From Candidatus Zixiibacteriota bacterium (lineage in GTDB: Bacteria; Zixibacteria; MSB-5A5; JAABVY01; JAHJOQ01): a stretch of 54,285 bases of DNA. The position numbers were made by a program, and so were the translations under genes. The notes under the pieces were generated by a model that searched no databases, was not told where the DNA came from, and was given only the letters and a program-made list of their open reading frames with translations. The stretch's first letter is position 1; each line of letters opens with the position of its first letter. Shown here in pieces: positions 35,907 through 42,967 of the stretch. The stretch lies in NCBI GenBank assembly GCA_018820315.1, contig JAHJOQ010000004.1, forward strand, positions 1 through 54,285. Direction: 5' to 3'.

Positions 35907-36539
35907 ATGAGACGGATTCCCGACAAGATTAGAACTGCTCTGCCGGTGGCAATGCTGCTATTGCTGTCCTGCTCTTCGAGTCTCACCGATAGGGTCAAGG
36001 CATACGAGGCATCGCATAACAGCCATGACGTGGAGGGAACGCTCGCGTTCTTCGCCGAGGATTTCAGATACGAAATGGTCGGAAGCTGGGTCGCTGAAGG
36101 CAGAGAACAGATGCGTAAGTTCGAGGAATGGGACGCTTCCATTGGCAGCGAGTTGATTTTCGATAATTACGACGTCTCCGGCGATACGGTAACATGCACC
36201 GTCATCGAGCGGAATGACTGGTTCTCCCTTGTCGGAGTCGACGCGATCTACTATGAGTGTGTGAGGATCATATTCAAAGACGGCCTGATCACAGAGATAA
36301 CAGCCGAGCAATCGCACGAGAGCATGCTGGCGACGCAGACCGCGTTTCAGGCGTTCATTGAATGGGCGGTTGAAGAGCATCCACAGCGCCTCGCCGCGCT
36401 GATGAGCGGCGCGAAATTCGAATTCAGTAAAGAGACTGCGGACAAATGGCTCTCGCTTCTGAAGGAATGGAGACAGCAACTCCGTCAGTTTGACCGGATC
36501 ACGAGAAGAATTGCTGATCGGAAATCCTCAGTCGTATAG
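35907..36539 (+). CDS. NTF2/SnoaL-like lipoprotein
   Basis: The 210-residue protein has a lipobox (LLLSC, Cys22). Residues 30-135 look like an NTF2/SnoaL-like cone fold (VKAYEASHNSHDVEGTLAFFAEDFRYEMVG, then EGREQMRKFEEWDASIG). This fold often binds small ligands. The C-terminal 60 residues are helical and charged. No catalytic residues can be named. It is 75 bp after the methyltransferase. Confidence 0.72.
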   Translation: MRRIPDKIRTALPVAMLLLLSCSSSLTDRVKAYEASHNSHDVEGTLAFFAEDFRYEMVGSWVAEGREQMRKFEEWDASIGSELIFDNYDVSGDTVTCTVIERNDWFSLVGVDAIYYECVRIIFKDGLITEITAEQSHESMLATQTAFQAFIEWAVEEHPQRLAALMSGAKFEFSKETADKWLSLLKEWRQQLRQFDRITRRIADRKSSVV

Positions 36540-36604
36540 CATATTTGCCAGCCTTGCCGTTATCTGCCATTTACAATGAATCCGGAATCTGAGTGAAATC
36601 TCGT

Positions 36605-36826
36605 ATGAAATCGATTAAGGTGTCATTTCGCAACAAGAACGACGACAGTCTTGCGGCGTCGATGGAGTTGCCGATAGATGGCCGACCGCGCAGCTACGCG
36701 CTCTTCGCGCACTGTTTCACGTGCAGCAAGGATTACAAAGCGGTATACAACATCAGCCGAACGTTGACGGTTAGAATCTCTGATACGGCGCTACAGAAAC
36801 AACCATCTCAGTCATTCACCGTTTGA
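36605..36826 (+). pseudogene. Truncated alpha/beta-hydrolase (OsmC-fusion type)
   Basis: The first 55 residues match the start of the alpha/beta-hydrolase proteins that are fused to OsmC: SFRNKNDDSLAASMELPIDG, YALFAHCFTCSKDYKAV and NISRTLT. Full-length members are several hundred residues long and continue into the first beta-alpha unit after this point. Here the match ends near 36770, followed by about 17 unrelated residues and a stop. The frame ends inside the convergent cysteine desulfurase. It is a remnant, not a gene. Confidence 0.75.
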
Positions 36827-38025
36827 ACTGCTTTAGCTCTCATAGCTTTTGCACGTTCGGCAATCTCTGCCATGGCTTCAATCGCAGCGTCTATGTGGTC
36901 CTCGGTGTTAAACGGTCCAATTGAGAATCTCACGCCTCCATGTATCTTGTCTATCCCGAGCTGCCGGTGCACCAGAGGTGCGCAGTGAAGACCAGTTCGT
37001 ATGGCGATGTTGAAATCGACATCCAGCATTATTCCGACATCACCTGCCTCCAACCCATCAATATTCACTGTCAATGTCGCAAGATGGTCATTCAGGCTGT
37101 CGCAGCAATAGGCAATCACGCCGTCGATCTGCTTGAAACTCTCGACAAGACGCGTGCAGAGTTTCATTTCATGCGCATAGATAGCATCGATTCCACCCCG
37201 CTCCTCGATCCAGTCCTGCGCCGCCCAGAGTGACGCCATGCCGACCATGTTGGGTGTCCCGAATTCCATTCTGTATGGGTAATCTTCAAGATGATACGGA
37301 TAAGCTGAGCGAACACCGGTTCCGCCCGATCTCGTCGGTCTTATGTCGAGATGCTCGCGTACACATAGTCCACCAATGCCGGTCGTTCCAAGCAGAGATT
37401 TGTGCCCTGTGAACGCCAGGACATCGACATTCATGTCGCGCATGTTGATCGGAATCATGCCTCCGGTTTGTGATGCGTCGACAGCGAAGACCACACCTGC
37501 ATCTTTGCAGACGGCACCGATTTCCTTCACAGGCTGAATTGTTCCGATGACGTTCGAGCCATGATTCACTATTACAAGCTTCGTGTTCGACCTGATTGCC
37601 TTCTTGATCGCATCCGGTTCGACGAATCCATCGCCGTTAAACGGCACGTAGGTAGCCTCTACTCCGCCATCGCGCACGAGGTGATTGATCGGACGAATTA
37701 CCGAATTATGCTCGACGTTTGTGGTGACAACGTGATCGCCTTCCGATAGAAGCCCCTGGATAATCAGATTCAGCGCATCGGTGGCGTTGTAGGTGAAACA
37801 TAACCGCTCGGGAGTGGTCTCATCACCCCCAAAGAATCTCGTGAGGCGTTTGCGGAGATCTTCAAGAAGATTGCCCGCTTCGATTGCCTTGTCAAACCCG
37901 CTCCGCCCGGGGTTGACCCCGCAGCTACGGTAGAACCCGACCATGTAATCATAGACGCTGTCTGGCTTTGGCCACGATGTTGCAGCGTTGTCAAGATAAA
38001 TCAGCTTTTCCACCTGCGACTCCAT
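36808..38025 (-). CDS. Cysteine desulfurase family protein
   Basis: This 405-residue class V aminotransferase removes sulfur from cysteine for Fe-S clusters or other sulfur uses. The PLP lysine is Lys209 (FTGHKSLLG), Asp183 (AVDASQTGG) holds the cofactor ring, and the sulfur-accepting Cys348 lies in IRTGLHCAP. It belongs to the SufS/CsdB-like subgroup rather than the NifS/IscS one. No suf genes are adjacent. It has a near-consensus promoter. Confidence 0.92.
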   Translation of the reverse strand: MESQVEKLIYLDNAATSWPKPDSVYDYMVGFYRSCGVNPGRSGFDKAIEAGNLLEDLRKRLTRFFGGDETTPERLCFTYNATDALNLIIQGLLSEGDHVVTTNVEHNSVIRPINHLVRDGGVEATYVPFNGDGFVEPDAIKKAIRSNTKLVIVNHGSNVIGTIQPVKEIGAVCKDAGVVFAVDASQTGGMIPINMRDMNVDVLAFTGHKSLLGTTGIGGLCVREHLDIRPTRSGGTGVRSAYPYHLEDYPYRMEFGTPNMVGMASLWAAQDWIEERGGIDAIYAHEMKLCTRLVESFKQIDGVIAYCCDSLNDHLATLTVNIDGLEAGDVGIMLDVDFNIAIRTGLHCAPLVHRQLGIDKIHGGVRFSIGPFNTEDHIDAAIEAMAEIAERAKAMRAKAVQTVND

Positions 38026-38102
38026 CTATTCTTAGCGTATCTCATGCACTGTAAGGTGAGATGACTACACCATCTTCTCAGAAAACTCTGAATTGCATGT
38101 GT

Positions 38103-38131
38103 AGATTAGCTAAGATTCCTGGCCATGTCAA
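38103..38131 (-). promoter_or_regulatory. Promoter of the cysteine desulfurase gene
   Basis: On the minus strand TTGACA (38131-38126) and TAATCT (38108-38103) are 17 bp apart, about 78 bp before the start codon. Confidence 0.65.
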
Positions 38132-38175
38132 GGCAATATAGCCGACAGCTTCCGAGAAGAATGGGAAAATTGACA

Positions 38176-38204
38176 TTGACGCAAAAATGTCGAATTCGTA
38201 TCTT
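38176..38204 (+). promoter_or_regulatory. Promoter of the barrel-like protein gene
   Basis: TTGACG (38176-38181) and TATCTT (38199-38204) are 17 bp apart. The start point near 38211 leaves a leader of about 36 nt. Confidence 0.6.
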
Positions 38205-38246
38205 CACGGCGAATTAACAGCAACTCACCCTTGGGAGGAAAAACAA

Positions 38247-38726
38247 ATGCGCAGAATTCTTGTATTGAGCCTGATCTTTTCGCTGATCCTGACTGCACCT
38301 GCCATTGCACAAGCCGGTTCTAAAATCGGATTTCTCGGCTGGGGACCGCGCGCGGGCCTGACGGTAAATCCTGACCAGATTCATTTCGGTGCTCATGTCT
38401 CTTTTGGTGCTCCCACAACTCCGCTGCTCATTCAGCCAAACGTAGAACTTGGATTTGGTGATGATGTTACATTGATAGCAATCAATGGAGATATGTCTTA
38501 CCTTTTCCGCTCAGCAAATGGCGCTTGGACTCCGAGCCTCGGTGGCGAGCTTGGCATGGTCAGGGTCAATGTTGACGGTTTCGGTTCCAACACCGATCTT
38601 GGAATCAGCATATTCGGTGCAATTGCCAAGACGATGGCCAACGGCAACCAGCTTTTTCTGGAGGCGAAGGTTGGCGTCGCGGATGCCCCCGATTTCAAAG
38701 CGACTATCGGATATACGCTGTTTTAG
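38247..38726 (+). CDS. Exported beta-rich protein, probably outer-membrane
   Basis: The 159-residue protein begins with a clear signal peptide (ILVLSLIFSLILTAPAIAQA). The rest is alternating hydrophobic and polar beta strands (LGWGPRAGLTVNPDQIHFGA, LLIQPNVELGFGDDV) ending in a strand with a C-terminal aromatic (ATIGYTLF), as in small outer-membrane beta-barrels. ATG 38247 follows GGGAGG; the longer frame would place the start in the promoter region. Confidence 0.8.
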   Translation: MRRILVLSLIFSLILTAPAIAQAGSKIGFLGWGPRAGLTVNPDQIHFGAHVSFGAPTTPLLIQPNVELGFGDDVTLIAINGDMSYLFRSANGAWTPSLGGELGMVRVNVDGFGSNTDLGISIFGAIAKTMANGNQLFLEAKVGVADAPDFKATIGYTLF

Positions 38727-38782
38727 CATGGTAGGGCAGGATTCCCCGAAACCTGCCATTTTGTGAACATTCAGGAGGCGAT

Positions 38783-39295
38783 ATGGACGCCCCGCACATG
38801 ATCGAAACGCTGAAAAGAAACCGCAAGCTATTCAAAAAGCTTTTCGAGGGCACCACCGTCGAGCAGGCGCGCTGGAAACCCGCTCAGGACAAGTGGTCGA
38901 TGCTCCAAGTGATGAATCATCTATATGATGAGGAGCGCGATGATTTTCGAATGAGACTCAGCTTGATCCTGGAAGATCCCGAACTCGATTGGCCGCCGAT
39001 CAATCCCGACCAGAAGGCCATCGACGAAGATTACAATTCGAAAGACCTGGCAGAGACACTGAAGAAGTTCAGTGAGGAACGGAAAGCGTCGATCAAATGG
39101 CTTGAAAGCCTCGACAACCCCGATTGGGATATCGAGAAAACTCATCCTCGTGCAGGCAGCTTGAAAGCGGGCGATTTGCTGTCGTCGTGGGTGATACACG
39201 ATTTCCTGCATCTGCGGCAACTCGCGAATATTCTGATCAAGTATACTGCATCTATGGCACAGCCCTATGCAACAGATTACGCCGGACCACAATAG
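38783..39295 (+). CDS. DinB-family protein
   Basis: This 170-residue four-helix protein matches the DinB/YfiT superfamily. Helix 2 carries WSMLQVMNHLYDEER with the first metal-binding His, and the third helix holds SSWVIHDFLHLRQL with two more. Members are metal-dependent and often act as thiol-S-transferases or hydrolases. The substrate is unknown. A GGAGG lies 8 nt before the ATG. Confidence 0.85.
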   Translation: MDAPHMIETLKRNRKLFKKLFEGTTVEQARWKPAQDKWSMLQVMNHLYDEERDDFRMRLSLILEDPELDWPPINPDQKAIDEDYNSKDLAETLKKFSEERKASIKWLESLDNPDWDIEKTHPRAGSLKAGDLLSSWVIHDFLHLRQLANILIKYTASMAQPYATDYAGPQ

Positions 39296-39320
39296 CTGTA
39301 AATTTGCATTGTATTCTCTA

Positions 39321-39350
39321 GTGTGGCCGTGATCTCTGATCGCGGTTTGC
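39321..39350 (+). repeat. Dispersed palindromic repeat, copy 2
   Basis: This is the second copy of the 30-nt element at 33125-33154, with one change (CCGTGATC in place of CCGCGATC). It lies 26 bp after the DinB stop codon, where it could act as a 3' hairpin. An open frame runs through it but has no coding character. Confidence 0.8.
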
Positions 39351-39472
39351 GTAGCAAGGCAGCGCGCTACGACGAACATCGGCCACCGACAATAACAGTT
39401 GCCGTATCCCAGCGCTTTTATTATCCTGAGCCTGAAGCAGGCATACCAAGACACAAAGGGTTGGGGAGGCTT

Positions 39473-39871
39473 ATGAAATTGCTATGGGTATCGGAACCAC
39501 TCATCTTCATTGTATGGGTGGCCATTTCAGCGTTTTTGTGGAACAATCGCTTTCGCTTCGTGAGCGACACAGCTCCAGTTTTGAGGGGACTCATATTTCC
39601 TGCCATTCTCCGCATACTGGAGATTCTGCTGCCATTGGGTGCAGCAGCTCTTATTTTCGTTCGCTATGGCATCTTGCTCAGTCTATTAACCGTAGCTGTG
39701 TTTTACATTGTCTGGAGAGTGATTTCATCCACGTACTATAAGTCAGTATTTCGCCAATATAGTCTCTTGCACATGGACGATCTGGCGCAAAAAGGAGATA
39801 TCTACGCTCACAGTAAGGCTGAGATCGACGAACTTGTGCACGAGTTGTTGATGACGAATCTCAGGAAATGA
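39473..39871 (+). CDS. Hypothetical membrane protein
   Basis: The 132-residue protein has three hydrophobic helices (about 6-22, 38-58 and 62-85) and a charged C-terminal tail (LHMDDLAQKGDIYAHSKAEID). I do not recognise it. The longer frame from 39323 runs through a repeat, so the ATG at 39473 with GGGGAGG just upstream is preferred, though the spacing is short. Confidence 0.55.
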   Translation: MKLLWVSEPLIFIVWVAISAFLWNNRFRFVSDTAPVLRGLIFPAILRILEILLPLGAAALIFVRYGILLSLLTVAVFYIVWRVISSTYYKSVFRQYSLLHMDDLAQKGDIYAHSKAEIDELVHELLMTNLRK

Positions 39872-40048
39872 ACAGGCTCGGTAGCCTACGCTTCAGGCAG
39901 GCGCGGTCGCGATATTTGATCAAGTGTGGCCATCACTGCGAAGCAGGTTATCGCCAAACGTTTCAACTACCTCTCTCGGATCGCGCGATGGTGTGATGAT
40001 AACCGTCCCCGCCCACAGGGATACAGGCAGTCCCCACTCTCATTGTCC

Positions 40049-40077
40049 TTGACGCTGTATGGCGAGACTCTTATATT
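40049..40077 (+). promoter_or_regulatory. Promoter of the trypsin-like protease gene
   Basis: TTGACG (40049-40054) and TATATT (40072-40077) are 17 bp apart. The start point near 40084 gives a 130-nt leader before the GTG start at 40214. Confidence 0.7.
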
Positions 40078-40151
40078 TGCTGCGCGGCATGAGTCGCTAT
40101 TGAAACAGGTTCAGGCGAATCGATAGGACAACTTAGGAGCAAACAACCGCA

Positions 40152-40181
40152 ATGGAAGGCGTAGCCATCTGCGCATGCTAA
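40152..40181 (+). CDS. Possible 9-residue leader peptide
   Basis: A short frame coding for MEGVAICAC starts at ATG 40152, with TAGGAG 12-13 nt upstream, and stops 32 bp before the protease start. It lies in the 130-nt leader of the protease gene. A peptide this short can arise by chance; the Cys codons near its end are the only hint of a sensing role. Confidence 0.25.
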   Translation: MEGVAICAC

Positions 40182-40213
40182 ACGCGGGTCATATCACGAG
40201 CGAGGTGACGTAA

Positions 40214-41395
40214 GTGGAAATCATAGCCCTTATCGCTGCAATAGTCACGATCTTGGTTGGAATAAGTGCACTAGTGAAATACATCAGGAAAAAGGGTGAC
40301 CCGCCATCTGCCACAAGCAATCAAACAACCCAGTCTGGAGATAACCTTAATATCACAGGTAACGTGTACATGAATCTGGGAGAGAATTTCGATCATAAGA
40401 ACATGCAAGAAATTATTTCCAGTGCGGCAAGGAAGTATCTCGAGAGAGAATTCTCCCAGTTGCACGAGAAAATCGACGATTACGTGAACCTGATCAAGTC
40501 CTCGCCAAACCGTGAGACACTGAGGAATGCAGTTGCAACTGTTTCGGGCATGGCGGCGAAAGAGACACAACACTCCAATGCGAGAGATATTGAAGGATCA
40601 ATCTGGGGCACGGCCAATACAACTCCTGAAGATAGTCAGACGTATGAGTTGGAATTCAACACGTGGAGGTCCATCTATCCACTTTTCATCTGGAATACAA
40701 TAAAAGGCTCAGACCAGCCGCCCATTCATTACGCTGGAACAGGGTTTTTCGTAATCATAGAAGGTTTTCTTACTCTGATCACAGCTGGTCACGTCATGCT
40801 GGATCGCGACGCGACAAAAGGAGAACGTCTGGTGCTATCGGAGCGAATCGGCAATACTGGCAAGCTCCACGTTCTAGAGGGTATCCCAATCTGGAAGGGC
40901 TCCGAAGATTTTTCTGCATTCATTGTATCTCAGAGCTTTGTTGATGGGCTACAAGGTCCTGTGATCGCTCTCGACGTTCATCGCGAGTTCCTGAAGCCGT
41001 TAGAGGATGTGTTTACTTTTGGATTTCCGTTTAACGTCGTCGAGAAGGCATTTGCGGACGCCCTGACCACGCAAGAGGCATTCCAGATTGAGTTGAACCA
41101 CATGCATCTCAAAGGCTACATAACAAGCGATCCTAAAGCTCAGAGTCTTCCACCGAAAATGAGACCTTTCTCTATCAATTATCAGTTGGATATCCCGAGC
41201 TATCCTGGGCTTAGTGGTGCTCCGCTACTAACAGTAAAGAACAAACGTGTAGAAGTGGCAGGCATTCTATATGCGAGCCGCAGGCTAACACAAGGTGGTA
41301 CGACAGGGGACTTCGCGGTTGCAAGCACGCACGAACCTATTGTTGAATTGGAAAATATAATCAAGGATGGCAAGGCTTCGGGCCGCATACACTGA
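40214..41395 (+). CDS. Membrane-anchored trypsin-like serine protease
   Basis: An N-terminal membrane helix (about 3-23) is followed by a linker with the repeat-like QSGDNLNITGNVYMNLGENF, a helical stretch (60-120) and a trypsin-like domain from about 150. The triad can be placed at His193 (LITAGHVM), Asp232 (SEDFSAF) and Ser334 (PGLSGAPLL). At 393 residues it lacks PDZ domains, so it is not a DegP-type protease. The GTG start has GAGGTGA 5 nt upstream. Cytoplasmic trypsin-like proteases of this kind occur in conflict systems; that role is only a possibility here. Confidence 0.8.
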   Translation: MEIIALIAAIVTILVGISALVKYIRKKGDPPSATSNQTTQSGDNLNITGNVYMNLGENFDHKNMQEIISSAARKYLEREFSQLHEKIDDYVNLIKSSPNRETLRNAVATVSGMAAKETQHSNARDIEGSIWGTANTTPEDSQTYELEFNTWRSIYPLFIWNTIKGSDQPPIHYAGTGFFVIIEGFLTLITAGHVMLDRDATKGERLVLSERIGNTGKLHVLEGIPIWKGSEDFSAFIVSQSFVDGLQGPVIALDVHREFLKPLEDVFTFGFPFNVVEKAFADALTTQEAFQIELNHMHLKGYITSDPKAQSLPPKMRPFSINYQLDIPSYPGLSGAPLLTVKNKRVEVAGILYASRRLTQGGTTGDFAVASTHEPIVELENIIKDGKASGRIH

Positions 41396-41430
41396 AACGG
41401 AATGGAGATGCTCCCGATCACACTTCTTGC

Positions 41431-41490
41431 GCTGACAGGAGCCCTTTCCTGTCAGCTCTATTAAGTCGTCAGGAAAGGGTTCCTGACGAC
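41431..41490. terminator. Twin hairpins between convergent genes
   Basis: Two perfect hairpins lie between the protease gene and hslV: GCTGACAGGA / TCCTGTCAGC (41431-41440 with 41447-41456) and GTCGTCAGGAA / TTCCTGACGAC (41465-41475 with 41480-41490). Neither has a good U-run. The region CCCTTTCCTG (41442-41451) is also complementary to CAGGAAAGGG (41470-41479), so a third fold is possible. Confidence 0.65.
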
Positions 41491-41521
41491 GCGTTTGTGA
41501 CCGCGTAGGTGAAACCACCCC

Positions 41522-42049
41522 TTACAGCGTCTTCACATTAATCTTGTCATTGGTGTAGACACAGATTGAGGAGGCAATCTTGAGGGATTCGCGTACGACC
41601 TGTTCGGCGTTTAGCTTCGAGTGAGCCATCAGCGCGCGTGCGGCTGCAAGTGCGAAATTCCCACCCGAGCCAATCGCCACGATTCCGTCATCCGGTTCGA
41701 CAACATCGCCGTTGCCCGAAATCCAGAACGCATGCTCTTTGTCGATAACCGCCATCAGAGCCTCCAGACGCCGGAGAAATTTGTCACTGCGCCAATCCTT
41801 GGCGAGTTCGACAGCGGCCCGTGAAAGGCTCCCCTCGTATTCCTCGATCTTCTGCTCGAAACGTTCGAATAGAGTCAAGGCATCGGCAGCAGACCCCGCG
41901 AATCCGGCGAGGACTTTGCCATCATACATCGAGCGAATCTTGGTAGCGGTCTCTTTCAATATCGTCTCATCATACGACACCTGACCGTCGCCGCCGATAG
42001 CGACCTTACCCTTGTGCCGCAGTCCGATAATAGTAGTCGAGCGAACCAT
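41522..42049 (-). CDS. hslV: ATP-dependent protease peptidase subunit HslV
   Basis: HslV is the threonine peptidase of the HslUV protease. The 175-residue protein carries the catalytic Thr in [22 protein letters not shown], after a short MVRS leader that must be removed. It follows xerC after 18 bp. Its partner hslU is 6.7 kb away. Confidence 0.97.
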   Translation of the reverse strand: MVRSTTIIGLRHKGKVAIGGDGQVSYDETILKETATKIRSMYDGKVLAGFAGSAADALTLFERFEQKIEEYEGSLSRAAVELAKDWRSDKFLRRLEALMAVIDKEHAFWISGNGDVVEPDDGIVAIGSGGNFALAAARALMAHSKLNAEQVVRESLKIASSICVYTNDKINVKTL

Positions 42050-42067
42050 ACTCCCTCCCTGGTCACG

Positions 42068-42967
42068 TCATGCGCGCGGGTGAGCTTTCTTATATACCTG
42101 TTTCAATCTCTCCAGCGAAACATGCGAATATATCTGCGTTGTCGACAGCGACGAATGCCCGAGCATTTCCTTGATCGCCATAATATCAGCACCGGCATCG
42201 AGAAGATGCGTTGCGAATGAATGCCGCAGCTTGTGCGGCGATATCGGATCGGTCGTGCCGAGCATCCTCGAATACTTCTTCACTATACGCGCCATTGTGC
42301 GCGCTGTCAACACTCCTCCGAGCCGATTCAGAAAAACTCTGTCATGTCGCGCATCGGGAAACTGGGAAACACGCCTCGCAAGATAGTTGTCGAGTGCGAT
42401 TTGCGCGTATTTGCCCACGGGTACCAGTCTCTCTTTTCTACGCTTACCGATTACGCGCAAGTTGCCGCCCGCCGGATCGATGTCATCAAATCGAACGGCA
42501 GCTAACTCGGATACACGGCACCCTGTAGAGTATAGCGTCTCGATTATAGCAAGATCGCGGCTGCCGAGAAACGTCTCAGGATCGGGAAATCCCATCAGCC
42601 GTTCGACATCGGATTGAATCAGGAATCGGGGTAACTTCTTCTCGAATCTCACGGTCATTATCGCCGCACCAAGATTCTCTGAGGTGACGCTGTTGCTGTG
42701 AAGATACTTGAAGTAGCTCTTGAGTGACGAAAGCACGCGGCAAATCGACCTATTGGAGAGCCCGTCAGCATGAAGCCGCCTTATGAAATCTCGGATCACA
42801 CGAGATAGTCTTTGCTCGATCTCTTTCGTCGGGATTGACTTCTCTTCGACGAATGCGCGGAATCGCACGAGATCGTTTCGGTAAGCAGTAATAGTGTTGA
42901 GTGAATAGGATTTCTGTTCGAGGAGGTGCTTCAGGAAAGCTTCAGAATGCCTTTTACTTGCCGGCAT
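42068..42967 (-). CDS. xerC: Tyrosine recombinase XerC/XerD family
   Basis: This recombinase resolves chromosome dimers. The 299-residue protein has an N-terminal SAM-like core-binding domain and the catalytic residues Arg151 (TGCRVSEL), Lys175, His245 and Arg248 (HKLRHSF), His271 and Tyr280 (TQIYSHV). Its place between topA and hslV is the conserved xerC position. It overlaps the topA stop by 14 bp. The organism probably uses it with a second Xer protein. Confidence 0.93.
   Translation of the reverse strand: MPASKRHSEAFLKHLLEQKSYSLNTITAYRNDLVRFRAFVEEKSIPTKEIEQRLSRVIRDFIRRLHADGLSNRSICRVLSSLKSYFKYLHSNSVTSENLGAAIMTVRFEKKLPRFLIQSDVERLMGFPDPETFLGSRDLAIIETLYSTGCRVSELAAVRFDDIDPAGGNLRVIGKRRKERLVPVGKYAQIALDNYLARRVSQFPDARHDRVFLNRLGGVLTARTMARIVKKYSRMLGTTDPISPHKLRHSFATHLLDAGADIMAIKEMLGHSSLSTTQIYSHVSLERLKQVYKKAHPRA

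Larger units (their letters stand above)
39872..40213. other. Leader and promoter region before the protease gene
   Basis: This 342-base stretch has no convincing protein gene. It holds a promoter (40049-40077) and a possible 9-codon leader (40152-40181). A 66-residue open frame at 39926-40126 overlaps the promoter and has no coding character. Confidence 0.5.

Noticed and set aside
39926-40126. 66-residue open frame before the protease gene
   Set aside because: It contains the promoter of the protease gene and shows no family resemblance.
33404-41521. The whole block between hslV and hslU as a defence island
   Set aside because: Only the trypsin-like protease hints at defence; the other genes are common metabolic or envelope genes, so the label is not supported.
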